From assembly GCF_024594815.1 (NCBI RefSeq), contig NZ_JANJOU010000013.1:1-64000 (forward strand): 64,000 nucleotides of DNA, written 5' to 3'. Positions within the stretch are counted from its first letter, which is position 1; every line of letters starts with the position of its first letter. Shown piece by piece: positions 18,179 through 27,305 of this stretch. The translations under genes were made by a program, and so were the position numbers. The notes under the pieces were generated by a model that was given only the letters and a program-made list of their open reading frames with translations, was not told where the DNA came from and made no database searches. The DNA comes from Roseomonas populi (GTDB taxonomy: Bacteria; Pseudomonadota; Alphaproteobacteria; Acetobacterales; Acetobacteraceae).

Positions 18179-21160
18179 ATGAGCTCCTTCTCAGACCGCC
18201 AGATGTTCGCATCCCGGGTGAAGGCCGTCCTCGGCCCGACCAACACCGGCAAGACCCATCTGGCCATCACCCGCCTGCTGGCCCATTCCAGCGGCATCAT
18301 CGGCTTCCCGCTGCGCCTGCTGGCGCGGGAGAACTACGACCGGATGGTGGCCGTGAAGGGCGAGAGGCACGTCGCCCTCATCACCGGGGAGGAGAAGATC
18401 CTGCCCCCGGACGCCAAGTGGTTCGCCTGCACGGTAGAGGCCATGCCGCTGGACCGCCGCGTGGAGTTCGTGGCGGTGGACGAGATCCAGCTCTGCGCCG
18501 ACCCGGACCGTGGGCATGTCTTCACCGACCGGCTGCTGAACGCCCGTGGCCTGGTGGAGACCATGTTCCTCGGCGCGGAGACGATCCGCCCCCTCCTCCA
18601 GCGCCTGATCCCGCAGGCGGAGGTGGAGAGCCGCCCGCGCCTGTCGCAGCTCACCTATGCCGGGCCCGCCAAGCTCACCCGCCTGCCCGCGCGCTCCGCC
18701 GTCGTCGCCTTCTCGGCGGGGGAGGTCTACGCGATCGCGGAGGCCATCCGGCGGCGCCGGGGCGGCTGCGCGGTGGTGATGGGTCGCCTCTCCCCCCGCA
18801 CGCGCAACGCGCAGGTGGAAATGTACCAGAACCGCGAGGTGGACTTCCTGGTGGCGACGGACGCCATCGGGATGGGGCTGAACATGAACGTGGATCATGT
18901 CGCCTTCGCCTCCATCCAGAAGTTCGACGGCCACCGCCCCCGCCAGCTCACGGCGCAGGAGGCGGCGCAGATCGGCGGCCGCGCCGGGCGCGGCATGCGG
19001 GACGGCACCTTCGGCGTGACGGCAGACTGCCCGCCCCTGCCCGAGGACATGGTCCACAAGATCGAGAACCATCACTTCGAGCCGCTGACGCAGCTCGCGT
19101 GGCGCAACAGCGACCTGGACCTCTCCAGCCTGGACGCGCTGCTGACCGGCCTTTCCCTCCCCCCGCCCCGCCCGGGCCTTGCGCGCGGGAACGACGCGAC
19201 GGACCACATCACGCTGGAGCACCTCTCCCGCGACGCGGACATCCGCAAGCTGGCGCAGGGCCGCGCGCGGGTGCGGCTGCTGTGGGAGGCCTGCCAGATC
19301 CCGGATTTCCGCAAGCTGGCGGACGAGAGTCACACACGATTCTGCGCACGAGTCTTTCGGCATCTCGTGGAGGATGGCAATCTGCCGGCGGACTGGGCCG
19401 CTTCCCAGATCCGGTACCTCGACAACACCGAGGGCGACCTGGACACGCTGATGGCCCGGCTTGCGGGGATCCGCACCTGGACGTATGTCGCCGCCCGCTC
19501 CGACTGGCTGAAGGATGCCAACGCCATGCAGGAGGCCGCCCGCGCTGCCGAAGACCATGTCTCCGACGCGCTGCACGAACGCCTCACCGCCCGCTTCGTG
19601 GACCGCCGTGCGGCCCACCTGATCCGCAAGCTCGACGAGGGGGAGGAGAACCTCCTCTCGGCGGTCGCGCGGAACGGTGAGGTCACGGTCGAGGGACATG
19701 TTGTCGGCGCCGTGAAGGGATTTCTCTTCGAGACCGCCGCCGATGCGGAGGACGAGGAGGAGCGCAAGGTGATGCTCCGCGCCGCCCGCCGGGCGCTGCG
19801 CGAGGAGATGCCGCGCCGCGTGGCCGCGCTGGAGACGGCGCCCGACGACGCCTTCAGCCTGACGAAGTTCCAGCGCATCGCCTGGAAGTCCGAAGGGGCC
19901 GACGAGGCAGCCGAGGTGGCGAAGCTGAAGCCCGGCGCCACCCCCGAGAAGCCGGTGATCGAGCCCATCGATTCCGAGTTCGTGGACGGGGCGGACCGCG
20001 AGCGCATCCGCGCCAAGCTCGCCGCCTGGTTCGAGGCCCTGGTCGCGCGCGATTTCGCGCCCCTGATCGAGGCCGAGAAGAAGGCCGAGGAGGACGCGGA
20101 GCTGCGCGGCCACCTCTTCCGGCTGCGCGAGTTCCTGGGCCTTCTGCCCGGCGGCACGGAGCGGGAGATCACCCCGGAGATCCGCGCGAAGCTGAAGGCC
20201 ATCGGCGTGCGCGCCGGCCGCTTTGCCCTTTACATCCCGGAGATGCTGAAGCCCCGCCCCATGGCGCTGCGCGCGCAGCTCTGGGCGCTGAAGGCGAACC
20301 AGGCGGTGCCGGAGCTGCCCGGTGGCGGCCTCGTCTCCATCACCCCGCCCCGCGACTGGCCGCGCGGCTTCGGCGCCACCATGGGCTGGGTGCAGGCCGG
20401 GCCGATGCTGGTGCGGTTGGACGTGGCGGAGCGCATCGCCGGAGAGCTGGGCCACCTGACCCGCCGTGCCGCCGCCGCCCTGCCCGTGGACGTGGCCAGC
20501 CGCCTGGGCGCCAAGGCCGACACGCTGCCGGCGGTGCTGACGGCGCTGGGCTTCCGGCTGGTGACGCCCGAGCCGCTGGCTGAGGACGCCTTCGGCCCGC
20601 CCGCGCCGCAGCTCGTCGCCGCGCGGCGGGAGGAGCACCACCATCGCGGGGGCCGCGGCGAGGGGCAGCGCCGGGGCGACCGCAACCGCGGCGGCCAGCA
20701 GCGTGGAGGCCAGGGCAACGCGCCGGCCGAGGCGAAGCCTGCCGAGGGAGGCGAGGCGCCACCCACCGAGGGCGCGACGGCTGAAGCCGCGGGCGCCGAG
20801 GCCGGAACCCCGGCCGAGGCGCGCGAGGCCCGCCAGCCGCGCGGCCCGCGGCGCGACGAGCGCGGCGGCCAGAGGGACGGCCAGAGGGATGGTCAGCGCC
20901 AGGGCGACCGCGGAGGCCAGAACCGGGGCGAGTACCGCGGTGACCGCGGCAACCGCGCGCCCGGCGAGGATCGCGGCCCGCCGCGCAGCGGGCGCTCCGA
21001 GGGCCGCCCGGGCGGTGGGTACGGCAACGGCCCGCGCCGCGACCGACGGGACGACGGCCCCGCCACCCCGCGCCCGGTCTTCGAGCCCGCGCGCGGCAAG
21101 GGCCCGGACCCGGACAGCCCCTTCGCCGTGCTGGCGAAGCTGAAGCTCGGGAAGAGCTGA
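18179..21160 (+). CDS. SUV3-type RNA helicase with Arg/Gly-rich tail
   Basis: 993 residues. Helicase motifs: Walker A GPTNTGKT (19-26), motif II DEIQ (101-104), and motif VI QIGGRAGRG (264-272). This is the alphaproteobacterial relative of mitochondrial SUV3, which unwinds RNA for the degradosome. The core is followed by the SUV3 C-terminal helical region and, from about 820 to 980, a low-complexity tail rich in Arg, Gly and Gln with repeated QRDG and RGG-like units, probably an RNA-binding disordered region. The ATG at 18179 is preferred; another in-frame ATG lies 42 bases upstream. An S4 RNA-binding gene follows after 9 bases. Confidence 0.9.
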   Translation: MSSFSDRQMFASRVKAVLGPTNTGKTHLAITRLLAHSSGIIGFPLRLLARENYDRMVAVKGERHVALITGEEKILPPDAKWFACTVEAMPLDRRVEFVAVDEIQLCADPDRGHVFTDRLLNARGLVETMFLGAETIRPLLQRLIPQAEVESRPRLSQLTYAGPAKLTRLPARSAVVAFSAGEVYAIAEAIRRRRGGCAVVMGRLSPRTRNAQVEMYQNREVDFLVATDAIGMGLNMNVDHVAFASIQKFDGHRPRQLTAQEAAQIGGRAGRGMRDGTFGVTADCPPLPEDMVHKIENHHFEPLTQLAWRNSDLDLSSLDALLTGLSLPPPRPGLARGNDATDHITLEHLSRDADIRKLAQGRARVRLLWEACQIPDFRKLADESHTRFCARVFRHLVEDGNLPADWAASQIRYLDNTEGDLDTLMARLAGIRTWTYVAARSDWLKDANAMQEAARAAEDHVSDALHERLTARFVDRRAAHLIRKLDEGEENLLSAVARNGEVTVEGHVVGAVKGFLFETAADAEDEEERKVMLRAARRALREEMPRRVAALETAPDDAFSLTKFQRIAWKSEGADEAAEVAKLKPGATPEKPVIEPIDSEFVDGADRERIRAKLAAWFEALVARDFAPLIEAEKKAEEDAELRGHLFRLREFLGLLPGGTEREITPEIRAKLKAIGVRAGRFALYIPEMLKPRPMALRAQLWALKANQAVPELPGGGLVSITPPRDWPRGFGATMGWVQAGPMLVRLDVAERIAGELGHLTRRAAAALPVDVASRLGAKADTLPAVLTALGFRLVTPEPLAEDAFGPPAPQLVAARREEHHHRGGRGEGQRRGDRNRGGQQRGGQGNAPAEAKPAEGGEAPPTEGATAEAAGAEAGTPAEAREARQPRGPRRDERGGQRDGQRDGQRQGDRGGQNRGEYRGDRGNRAPGEDRGPPRSGRSEGRPGGGYGNGPRRDRRDDGPATPRPVFEPARGKGPDPDSPFAVLAKLKLGKS

Positions 21161-21169
21161 CCCGGGCGC

Positions 21170-21463
21170 ATGGCGGAGGCGGAAGACCGGGACTGGCAGC
21201 GCCTGGACAAGTGGCTCTGGTGCGCCCGTCTCTCCAAGACCCGCTCCGCCTGCGCCGCGCTGATTGAGGCCGGCGCCGTCCGTCTGAACCGCCAGCCCGT
21301 GGACAAGCCCGCCGCCCGCCTTCGCGCGGGCGACGTGCTCACCCTCGCCCTGGGCGGGCCGGAGCGCGGCGTGGTGAAGGTCTGGCGCGTGCAGGCCCTG
21401 GCGGCACGCCGTGGCCCACCCGCCGAGGCTAGGACTCTCTACGAAGAGATCGCGCCGGGTTGA
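21170..21463 (+). CDS. hslR: S4-domain RNA-binding protein, Hsp15-like
   Basis: 97 residues. The sequence RLDKWLWCARLSKTRSACA followed by IEAGAVRLN and ADKP/RAGDVL is the S4 domain of the Hsp15 (HslR) family, which binds stalled 50S subunits in E. coli. It sits between the helicase and a membrane protein, and its stop overlaps the TTG start of the latter. Confidence 0.88.
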   Translation: MAEAEDRDWQRLDKWLWCARLSKTRSACAALIEAGAVRLNRQPVDKPAARLRAGDVLTLALGGPERGVVKVWRVQALAARRGPPAEARTLYEEIAPG

Positions 21464-23436
21464 GCCCGGACCCGGTCGAGCGTCCCACTCCGTCGCTTCC
21501 CTGGCGTGGCGCCTTTCGCGCCTGGGCCGTCGGCTTCGTCCTCTTCTCCGTCTGGGCCCTGTGGGCCGGCGAGGACACGAACTGGGACCTGCAGAACTAC
21601 CACGAGTACGGGCCCTATGCCCTGCTGCAAGGGTGTCTGGCGCTGGATGTCGGCCCGGCCGGCATCCAGGGCTACTTCAACCCCCTGCCCTATCTGCCGC
21701 TCCACCTCCTGCGCCAAGCCCTGCCCCCGCCGGCGGTTGCTGTCGCGCAGGCCGCGATGCAGGCGCTGACGGTCGCGGCCGCCTGGCTGCTGGCCGGGGC
21801 ACTGGGCGCGCGGGACCTCGCGGTGCGCTCCGCAGCGGTGCTGGCGGGCACCGCGGGGGCCATGGCGATCTCGGAGATCGGCACGAGCTTCGCGGACCTC
21901 GCCCTGTCCGCGCCGCTGCTGCTGGGCCTGCTGGTCCTCATCCGCGCTTGGCAGGGTAATCCGCGCCTTTTCCTCCCCGCCGGGCTGCTCGTCGGCGCGG
22001 CGGTGGGGTTGAAGCTGACGAACGCGATCTTCATCCCTGCCCTGGCCGCGGCCGCCCTGCTGCCCTGGCGCGGGGCCGGGGCCGGGGCCACTCTTGCCGC
22101 GGCCTGGCGCATTGCGGCCGGGGGTACCGCCGGCATCCTCCTAACGGGCGGCGCCTGGGCCGCCTATCTCTGGGCGACGCTGGGCAACCCGGTCTTCCCC
22201 GCCATGAACGGGGTGTTCCGCTCACCCTCCGCCAACCCGGATTCCTTCGCCGACCTCCGTTTCGTGCCGCAAGGGCTGGGGCAGGCCCTTCTTTATCCCT
22301 GGTGGATCGCCACGGGCGCGCATCCGACGGCCGAGTTCCCCTCCGACGACCCGCGCCTGCTGCTCGCCCTGCCGCTCTCCCTCCTGGTCCTCGCTGCGGC
22401 ACTCCTCGCCCGGCGCCGCCCCGCGCCGGTGGAGGAAGCGCGGCTGCGGGCGATGCTGTTCCTTCTCGTGGGCACGGCAGCCTGGCTGCTCGGCTTCGCC
22501 ATCCACCGCTATGCGATCGTGCCGGACCTTCTGGCGGGGATGCTGCTGGTGATTCTTCCCGCTGCCTGGGTGCCCGGACGCATGCGGCGGCTCGTGGCCC
22601 TCTCGGTTGCCGTCCTTCTCCTTGCTGCCACCCGGGCACCGGATTGGGGACACCGCCCCTGGGCGGAGGCGCGCCCGCTCACCCCGCCCCCGTCCCTCCG
22701 GTCGCCCGCGGCCGTTCTCGTCACCGCCTACCCCATGGGGATCTGGGCCCCGGCGCTGCCGCCCGAGTCCCGCCTTCTCGCCATGACGGACACGGGCCTC
22801 GCCACGGGCGGGCCGCTGCGGGCGCGGATCCAGGCCGGACTGCGCGCTCCGCCGGGCGGAAGGCTCCTCACCCTCGGCCCGGACCTACCGATGGAGGAGT
22901 CCACCCGCGCCACCATGGCCGATTACGGGGTCGTGCCCACCGGGCCCTGCGAACGGACATCGGGCGCTGCCGGGACCCCAGTCATCGTCTGCGGTGCCAC
23001 CCTGGCTCCCGGCCGCCGTCTCGCCGCCCCCGACCTGACGGTAGGCACGGCGGTGGACTTCACCGCGGCGGGCGCGGGCTGGACCTACCTTGTTGCCAGG
23101 CCCCTGCCCGCCACCCCCGGCTGGACCCCCGCCGGGCCGGAGGGCACGCGGGCGGAGGACGGCGTGCGGATGGTGCTGCGGGCGGAGGGTTCCGCGCCCC
23201 GGCTGCTTGCCTTCGACTTCAGTGCATCGGGGGGTGCGCCCGCGCGCATCGGCGTCTCCGTGGATGGCAGGCCGGCGGCGGATTGGGTGCTGCCCTCGTC
23301 CGGGGATGCGGTGCGCGAGCTCTGCCTTCCGGCCGCGGAAGGGGACGGGGTGCGGCACCTCACTTTCCAGGGCGGGGCCTTCGTTCTACGCCGCATGGCC
23401 CTGCGCGCGGCCGGCCCGGCGGGCTGCGCGTCCTGA
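21460..23436 (+). CDS. large polytopic membrane protein, GT-C-like
   Basis: 658 residues starting at a TTG that overlaps the hslR stop (TTGA). About ten membrane helices fill residues 20-410, then a soluble, probably periplasmic, C-terminal domain of about 230 residues rich in beta-type sequence. After the first helix there is NWDLQNYHEY (41-50) and then GYFNPLPYLP; an acidic/aromatic loop at this place resembles GT-C glycosyltransferases and occurs in a family usually left uncharacterised. A role in polyprenyl-linked sugar transfer is inference only. Confidence 0.7.
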   Translation: MSPDPVERPTPSLPWRGAFRAWAVGFVLFSVWALWAGEDTNWDLQNYHEYGPYALLQGCLALDVGPAGIQGYFNPLPYLPLHLLRQALPPPAVAVAQAAMQALTVAAAWLLAGALGARDLAVRSAAVLAGTAGAMAISEIGTSFADLALSAPLLLGLLVLIRAWQGNPRLFLPAGLLVGAAVGLKLTNAIFIPALAAAALLPWRGAGAGATLAAAWRIAAGGTAGILLTGGAWAAYLWATLGNPVFPAMNGVFRSPSANPDSFADLRFVPQGLGQALLYPWWIATGAHPTAEFPSDDPRLLLALPLSLLVLAAALLARRRPAPVEEARLRAMLFLLVGTAAWLLGFAIHRYAIVPDLLAGMLLVILPAAWVPGRMRRLVALSVAVLLLAATRAPDWGHRPWAEARPLTPPPSLRSPAAVLVTAYPMGIWAPALPPESRLLAMTDTGLATGGPLRARIQAGLRAPPGGRLLTLGPDLPMEESTRATMADYGVVPTGPCERTSGAAGTPVIVCGATLAPGRRLAAPDLTVGTAVDFTAAGAGWTYLVARPLPATPGWTPAGPEGTRAEDGVRMVLRAEGSAPRLLAFDFSASGGAPARIGVSVDGRPAADWVLPSSGDAVRELCLPAAEGDGVRHLTFQGGAFVLRRMALRAAGPAGCAS

Positions 23437-23555
23437 ACCCTGCCCAGAGCGCACCGCCGCCCGGCGAAACCCTCGCTTGCATGCCGCGCCGCGACGGTCC
23501 ATCTGCCCCGCACGGGGCATTTTCTCCGCCCCGCGGGCCGTGAAGGGACGTGCTT

Positions 23556-23888
23556 GTGACCTACGTCGTCACCGAGAACTGCATTCGCTGCAAGTACATG
23601 GACTGTGTCGAGGTCTGTCCGGTGGACTGCTTCTACGTCGGCGCCAACATGCTGGTGATCCATCCCGACGAGTGCATCGACTGTGGCGTCTGCGAGCCCG
23701 AATGCCCGGCGGAAGCCATCTTCCCCGACAGCGACGAGCGCGCGACGGACTGGGCCGAGTTGAACCGCACCTACGCATCCCAGTGGCCGAACATGTCCCG
23801 CAAGGGCGAGGCCCCGGCCGACGCGAAGGAGTGGGACGGGAAGCCCGACAAGCGGGCCCTCTTCGACCCCGCCCCCGGCGAGGCCTAA
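23556..23888 (+). CDS. fdxA: 7Fe ferredoxin FdxA
   Basis: 110 residues. The N-terminus [16 protein letters not shown] with VCPVDCFY, and the second motif [12 protein letters not shown], match the FdxA family with one [3Fe-4S] and one [4Fe-4S] cluster. The GTG at 23556 reproduces the conserved N-terminus and has GAAGGGA about 9 bases upstream; a GTG two codons earlier is possible. It is a low-potential electron carrier, here as a single gene before the CarD regulator, as in many alphaproteobacteria. Confidence 0.93.
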   Translation: MTYVVTENCIRCKYMDCVEVCPVDCFYVGANMLVIHPDECIDCGVCEPECPAEAIFPDSDERATDWAELNRTYASQWPNMSRKGEAPADAKEWDGKPDKRALFDPAPGEA

Positions 23889-24138
23889 GAGGCCGCTCGC
23901 GGCCCCTCAACCGCGGGCCGTCCGCCGCGTTGGCCTCAGTGGACACGGCGGCGTGACGGAATCGACATCCTGTGATAATGTATCGCCTGGAACGCGAGCG
24001 CCCCGCACTGGCCCGTCGAGGGCCGGCCGGGGCCTTTCGTGCCGCAGGGCAGGCACGGCCCCTGCGGGGTCGGGGCAGCCCCGGGTGGCCGGCGTCCTGG
24101 CCGGCGCCGGCGGTGTCTCAGAGATCGCGGAGAGCATC

Positions 24139-25152
24139 ATGAAGGCACCCGCCGGAAGCAAGGCGCCAGGCAAGGCCCCCGAGAGCGCCCCCGAGAAGCC
24201 TGCCGCGCCGAAGCCCGTCGCCAAGGCGAAGCCCATGGCAACCGCCCGCAAGAGCGAGGGCAAGGCCGAGCCGAAGCCGGCCGATGCCAGGCCAGCTCCT
24301 GCGGCCCAGGCCGCGAAGCCCGAGCCGGCCGTGAAGGCGGCGCAGGCGCCGGCCGAGGCGAAGCCCGCCGCGAAGGCGCCTGCGCTCAAGGCCGCCGCCG
24401 CCCGCGCCAGCAATCCCGCCAAGGTCGAGGCAGCGCCCCGGGCCGAGCCCGACGACGCCGAGACCTCCCCGCCACCTTCCCGCGCCACCGCGCGCCCCGC
24501 CGCGCCCCCGGGCACGGCGGAGGCCCAGGCGCCCGCACCGAGCATGACCAGCAGCAACCAGTCCGAACCTGTCATCCAGGCCCCCATCCGCCCGGCCCCG
24601 CCGCCCAAGCCCCTCGGCAATGCCGGGAAGGACTTCAAGGCGGGCGACCACGTCGTCTATCCCACCCATGGCGTGGGACAGGTGCAGGGGATCGAGGAGG
24701 TGCCCGTCGCGGGCCTCACCCTGAAGGTGATCGTCGTCACCTTCGAGGAGAACCGCATGACCCTGAAGGTCCCGATGGCCAAGGCGGCCTCCTCGGGCCT
24801 TCGCAAGCTCGCCTCCGACAAGGTGATGGGCGAGGCGATGGACACGCTGAAGGGCCGCGCGCGCATCAAGCGCACGATGTGGTCCCGCCGCGCCCAGGAA
24901 TACGAGCAGAAGATCAACTCCGGCGACCCGATCGCGATCGCCGAGGTGGTGCGCGACCTGCACCGGAACGCCGGGCAGCCCGACCAGTCCTTCTCCGAGC
25001 GCCAGATCTACGAGCTGGCCCTGGACCGGCTGGCGGCCGAGGTCGCGGCCATGGACCGCACGGACAAGGCGGCGGCCACGCAGAAGCTGCTCGACCACCT
25101 GAAGACCGCCGAGAAGGCGGAGAAGGCCGAGAAGCCGGAGAAGGAGAAGTAG
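24139..25152 (+). CDS. CarD-family transcriptional regulator with long basic N-terminal tail
   Basis: 337 residues. The C-terminal half (about 165-330) is a full CarD/CdnL domain: FKAGDHVVYPTHGVGQVQGI forms the RNA-polymerase-binding Tudor-like part and the helical part follows. CarD proteins stabilise open complexes, mainly at rRNA promoters. Usual members are about 160-170 residues; this one carries some 165 extra N-terminal residues made mostly of Ala, Lys, Pro and Glu, resembling histone-H1-like tails, plus a C-terminal EKAEKAEKPEKEK stretch. The ATG at 24139 has GGAG just upstream. Confidence 0.88.
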   Translation: MKAPAGSKAPGKAPESAPEKPAAPKPVAKAKPMATARKSEGKAEPKPADARPAPAAQAAKPEPAVKAAQAPAEAKPAAKAPALKAAAARASNPAKVEAAPRAEPDDAETSPPPSRATARPAAPPGTAEAQAPAPSMTSSNQSEPVIQAPIRPAPPPKPLGNAGKDFKAGDHVVYPTHGVGQVQGIEEVPVAGLTLKVIVVTFEENRMTLKVPMAKAASSGLRKLASDKVMGEAMDTLKGRARIKRTMWSRRAQEYEQKINSGDPIAIAEVVRDLHRNAGQPDQSFSERQIYELALDRLAAEVAAMDRTDKAAATQKLLDHLKTAEKAEKAEKPEKEK

Positions 25153-25170
25153 GACGCCCCCGGCGGCCCC

Positions 25171-25788
25171 CTACCACATCGTCTCCTTCGCCCGCGCCGC
25201 CCAGCCGGAGTCATAGGGCTCACCGCCGACCTGGCCCTCGCTGAGCGAGGCCAGGATCCGGCCCGGCGTCGGCAGGCTGCCCGGCGCCACCCGCGCCTGC
25301 GGGTCCCAGAGACCGGCACGGATCACTGCCCGGGCGCACTGGAAGTACACGCTCTCCACCACCACGACCGCCACGCTGCGGGGCGCCTTGCCCTCCACCC
25401 CGAAGCTCTCCAGCAGCGCGGGATCGGCGGAGATGTGGGCCCGCCCGTTCACCCGCAGCGCGTTGCCGTGGCCGGGGATGAGGAACATCAGCGCCACGCG
25501 CGGGTCCCGCACGATGTTCCGCAGGGAATCGATCCGGTTGTTGCCGCGCCGGTCCGGCAGCAGCAGCGTGCGTTCATCCGCGATCCGCACCAGTTCCCCG
25601 GTCCGGTCGCCGCGCGGGGAGCAGTCCAGCCCCTCCGGCCCGACGGTCGCGAGGGCGAGGAAGGGCGATGCCTCGATCATCGCGCGGTACTCCGGCGTGA
25701 TCCGGGGCACCTCCTTCACCGTGGAGGCGTCGTTCGGCACGCCGTAGAGCGCCTCGAGGGCCTCGACGGTGTCGATGCGGTGGGTCAT
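25171..25788 (-). CDS. pyridoxamine 5'-phosphate oxidase-like flavin-binding protein
   Basis: 205 residues with the split-barrel fold of the PPOX family: FLALATVGPEGLDCSPRGD, then NNRIDSLRNIVRDPRVALMFLIPG. This layout is that of the MSMEG_1061-type FMN-dependent branch, often annotated as a PPOX-class protein. The substrate is unknown. The ATG at 25788 precedes the conserved N-terminus. The gene converges on carD, with 18 bases between the stop codons. Confidence 0.82.
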   Translation of the reverse strand: MTHRIDTVEALEALYGVPNDASTVKEVPRITPEYRAMIEASPFLALATVGPEGLDCSPRGDRTGELVRIADERTLLLPDRRGNNRIDSLRNIVRDPRVALMFLIPGHGNALRVNGRAHISADPALLESFGVEGKAPRSVAVVVVESVYFQCARAVIRAGLWDPQARVAPGSLPTPGRILASLSEGQVGGEPYDSGWAARAKETMW

Positions 25789-25930
25789 CGGGGGATCCTT
25801 TCGGCGCCGTGCTGCGCCCACCGCGCCCGGCCCGCAAGCGCGCCGTGCCGCCGCGCGCGCATCTCCCCGCGGGCGTTGCGCCGGGGCCTGGACAGGTGGC
25901 CAACCTGTCGCCTTCGCCTAAGCTCCCGCC

Positions 25931-26824
25931 ATGCAGGACCTCCACGGCGTCTTCCCCTACCTCGTCTCCCCCATCGGCCCTGACGGGAGGGTGCTGGACG
26001 AGGTGCTGGCCCGGCTCTGCGAGCACCTGATCGCGGCCGGGGTCCACGGCCTCACCCCGCTCGGCAGCACCGGGGAATTTGCCTACCTGAACGCCGGCCA
26101 GCGCCGCCGCATCATCCAGGTGGTGGTGGAGGCCGCCGCCGGGCGCGTGCCCGTGGTGGCGGGGATCGCGGCGAACACCACGGCCGAGGCGGTGCGCCAG
26201 GCAAAGGAGGCGGCCGAGCTGGGCGCGGACGGCATCCTCGCGATCTTGGAAGCCTACTTCCCTGTGCCCGAGGCGGGGGTGGTCGACTACTTCACGGCCG
26301 TGGCGGACGCGACGGACCGCCCGGTGGTGCTCTACACCAACCCGCAGTTCCAGCGGTCGGACCTCTCCCTTCCCGCCCTCGCCGCGCTCTCCCGGCACCC
26401 GCGCATCGGCTACGTGAAGGATGCCTCCACCAACACCGGCCGGCTCCTCTCCATCATGGACAGGACGGAGGGGCGGATGCGGGTCTTCGCCGCCTCCGCC
26501 CATATTCCGGCCGCGGTGATGCTGATCGGGGGCGTGGGCTGGATGGCCGGCCCCGCCTGCGCCATCCCCCGGCAGAGCGTGCAGCTCTACGAGCTGTGCC
26601 GCGCCGGCGACTGGACCGCCGCCATGGCCCTGCAGCGCCGCCTGTGGCGCATCAACGAATTGTTCGCGCGCCATGCCCTGGCTGCCTGCATCAAGGGCGC
26701 GCTGGAGATCCAGGGCTTCCCGGTCGGCGTTCCCCTGCCCCCGCAGCCCGCCCTCTCCGCGCAGGGCAGGCAGGAGGTGGAAGCGGCGCTCGCCAATCTG
26801 GATATCCACGCCGATGATGCGTAG
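25931..26824 (+). CDS. dihydrodipicolinate synthase-family lyase/aldolase
   Basis: 297 residues, TIM-barrel Schiff-base aldolase. Lys163 in YVKDAS is the Schiff-base lysine, Tyr135 in LYTNPQ is the partner tyrosine, and GSTGEFAYL the pyruvate-binding loop. The substitutions around the loop (GSTGE rather than GTTGES) and absence of lysine genes nearby suggest a catabolic family member rather than true DapA. A Rrf2-family regulator starts 10 bases after it, so they are probably co-transcribed. Confidence 0.85.
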   Translation: MQDLHGVFPYLVSPIGPDGRVLDEVLARLCEHLIAAGVHGLTPLGSTGEFAYLNAGQRRRIIQVVVEAAAGRVPVVAGIAANTTAEAVRQAKEAAELGADGILAILEAYFPVPEAGVVDYFTAVADATDRPVVLYTNPQFQRSDLSLPALAALSRHPRIGYVKDASTNTGRLLSIMDRTEGRMRVFAASAHIPAAVMLIGGVGWMAGPACAIPRQSVQLYELCRAGDWTAAMALQRRLWRINELFARHALAACIKGALEIQGFPVGVPLPPQPALSAQGRQEVEAALANLDIHADDA

Positions 26825-26833
26825 ATATGGCGG

Positions 26834-27304
26834 ATGCAGCCGAACCTCCGACTTCTCCGCCAGGACCGGGCGCTGACCGCGGTCTCCGTGCTCCTTGACG
26901 TGGCATTTCATGCCGGGCGCGGCGCGAACGGCGCGGTGGCCGGCGGCGCGGAGGTGGCGGAGCGCCTCGGCGCCGCGCGGAGGGGCATCGAGCCTGTCTT
27001 TCAGGCCCTCTCCCGCGCCGGGCTGCTGGAAGGGGTGCGCGGCCCGCGCGGCGGCTACCGCCTTGCCCGCCGCCCGCGCGACATCCGCCTTTCCGAGGCC
27101 GTGGCGGCGGTGGCGGACGGCGCGGAGGGTGGCAGCGACCTCTCCGGCCCTCTCCACGCCAAGGTCGTCGGCCCGCTCTGGGCCGAGCTGGACGAGGCCC
27201 TGCGGGAGAGGCTGGAAGGGCTGACGCTGGAGGATCTCCTGCGCCGCTCCCAGGCCGCCGGCCTCAACCCGCCGACCTCGGAACCCCTGAACTTCGTGAT
27301 CTGA
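26834..27304 (+). CDS. Rrf2-family transcriptional regulator without cysteines
   Basis: 156 residues. The winged-helix Rrf2 signature is RGPRGGYRLARRP, preceded by the recognition helix region IEPVFQALSRAGLLEGV. The IscR/NsrR branch uses three cysteines after the wing to bind an iron-sulphur cluster; this protein contains no cysteine at all, so it must sense something else or be constitutive. It is linked to the DapA-like gene. Confidence 0.82.
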   Translation: MQPNLRLLRQDRALTAVSVLLDVAFHAGRGANGAVAGGAEVAERLGAARRGIEPVFQALSRAGLLEGVRGPRGGYRLARRPRDIRLSEAVAAVADGAEGGSDLSGPLHAKVVGPLWAELDEALRERLEGLTLEDLLRRSQAAGLNPPTSEPLNFVI

Positions 27305-27305
27305 G

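Noticed and set aside
18191-20644. Open frame of 817 codons antisense to the SUV3-like helicase
   Set aside because: Composition is that of a codon-bias shadow; the sense strand has all helicase motifs.
23953-24138. Upstream extension of carD to 23953
   Set aside because: The added residues are non-conserved and the ATG at 24139 has a good ribosome-binding site.
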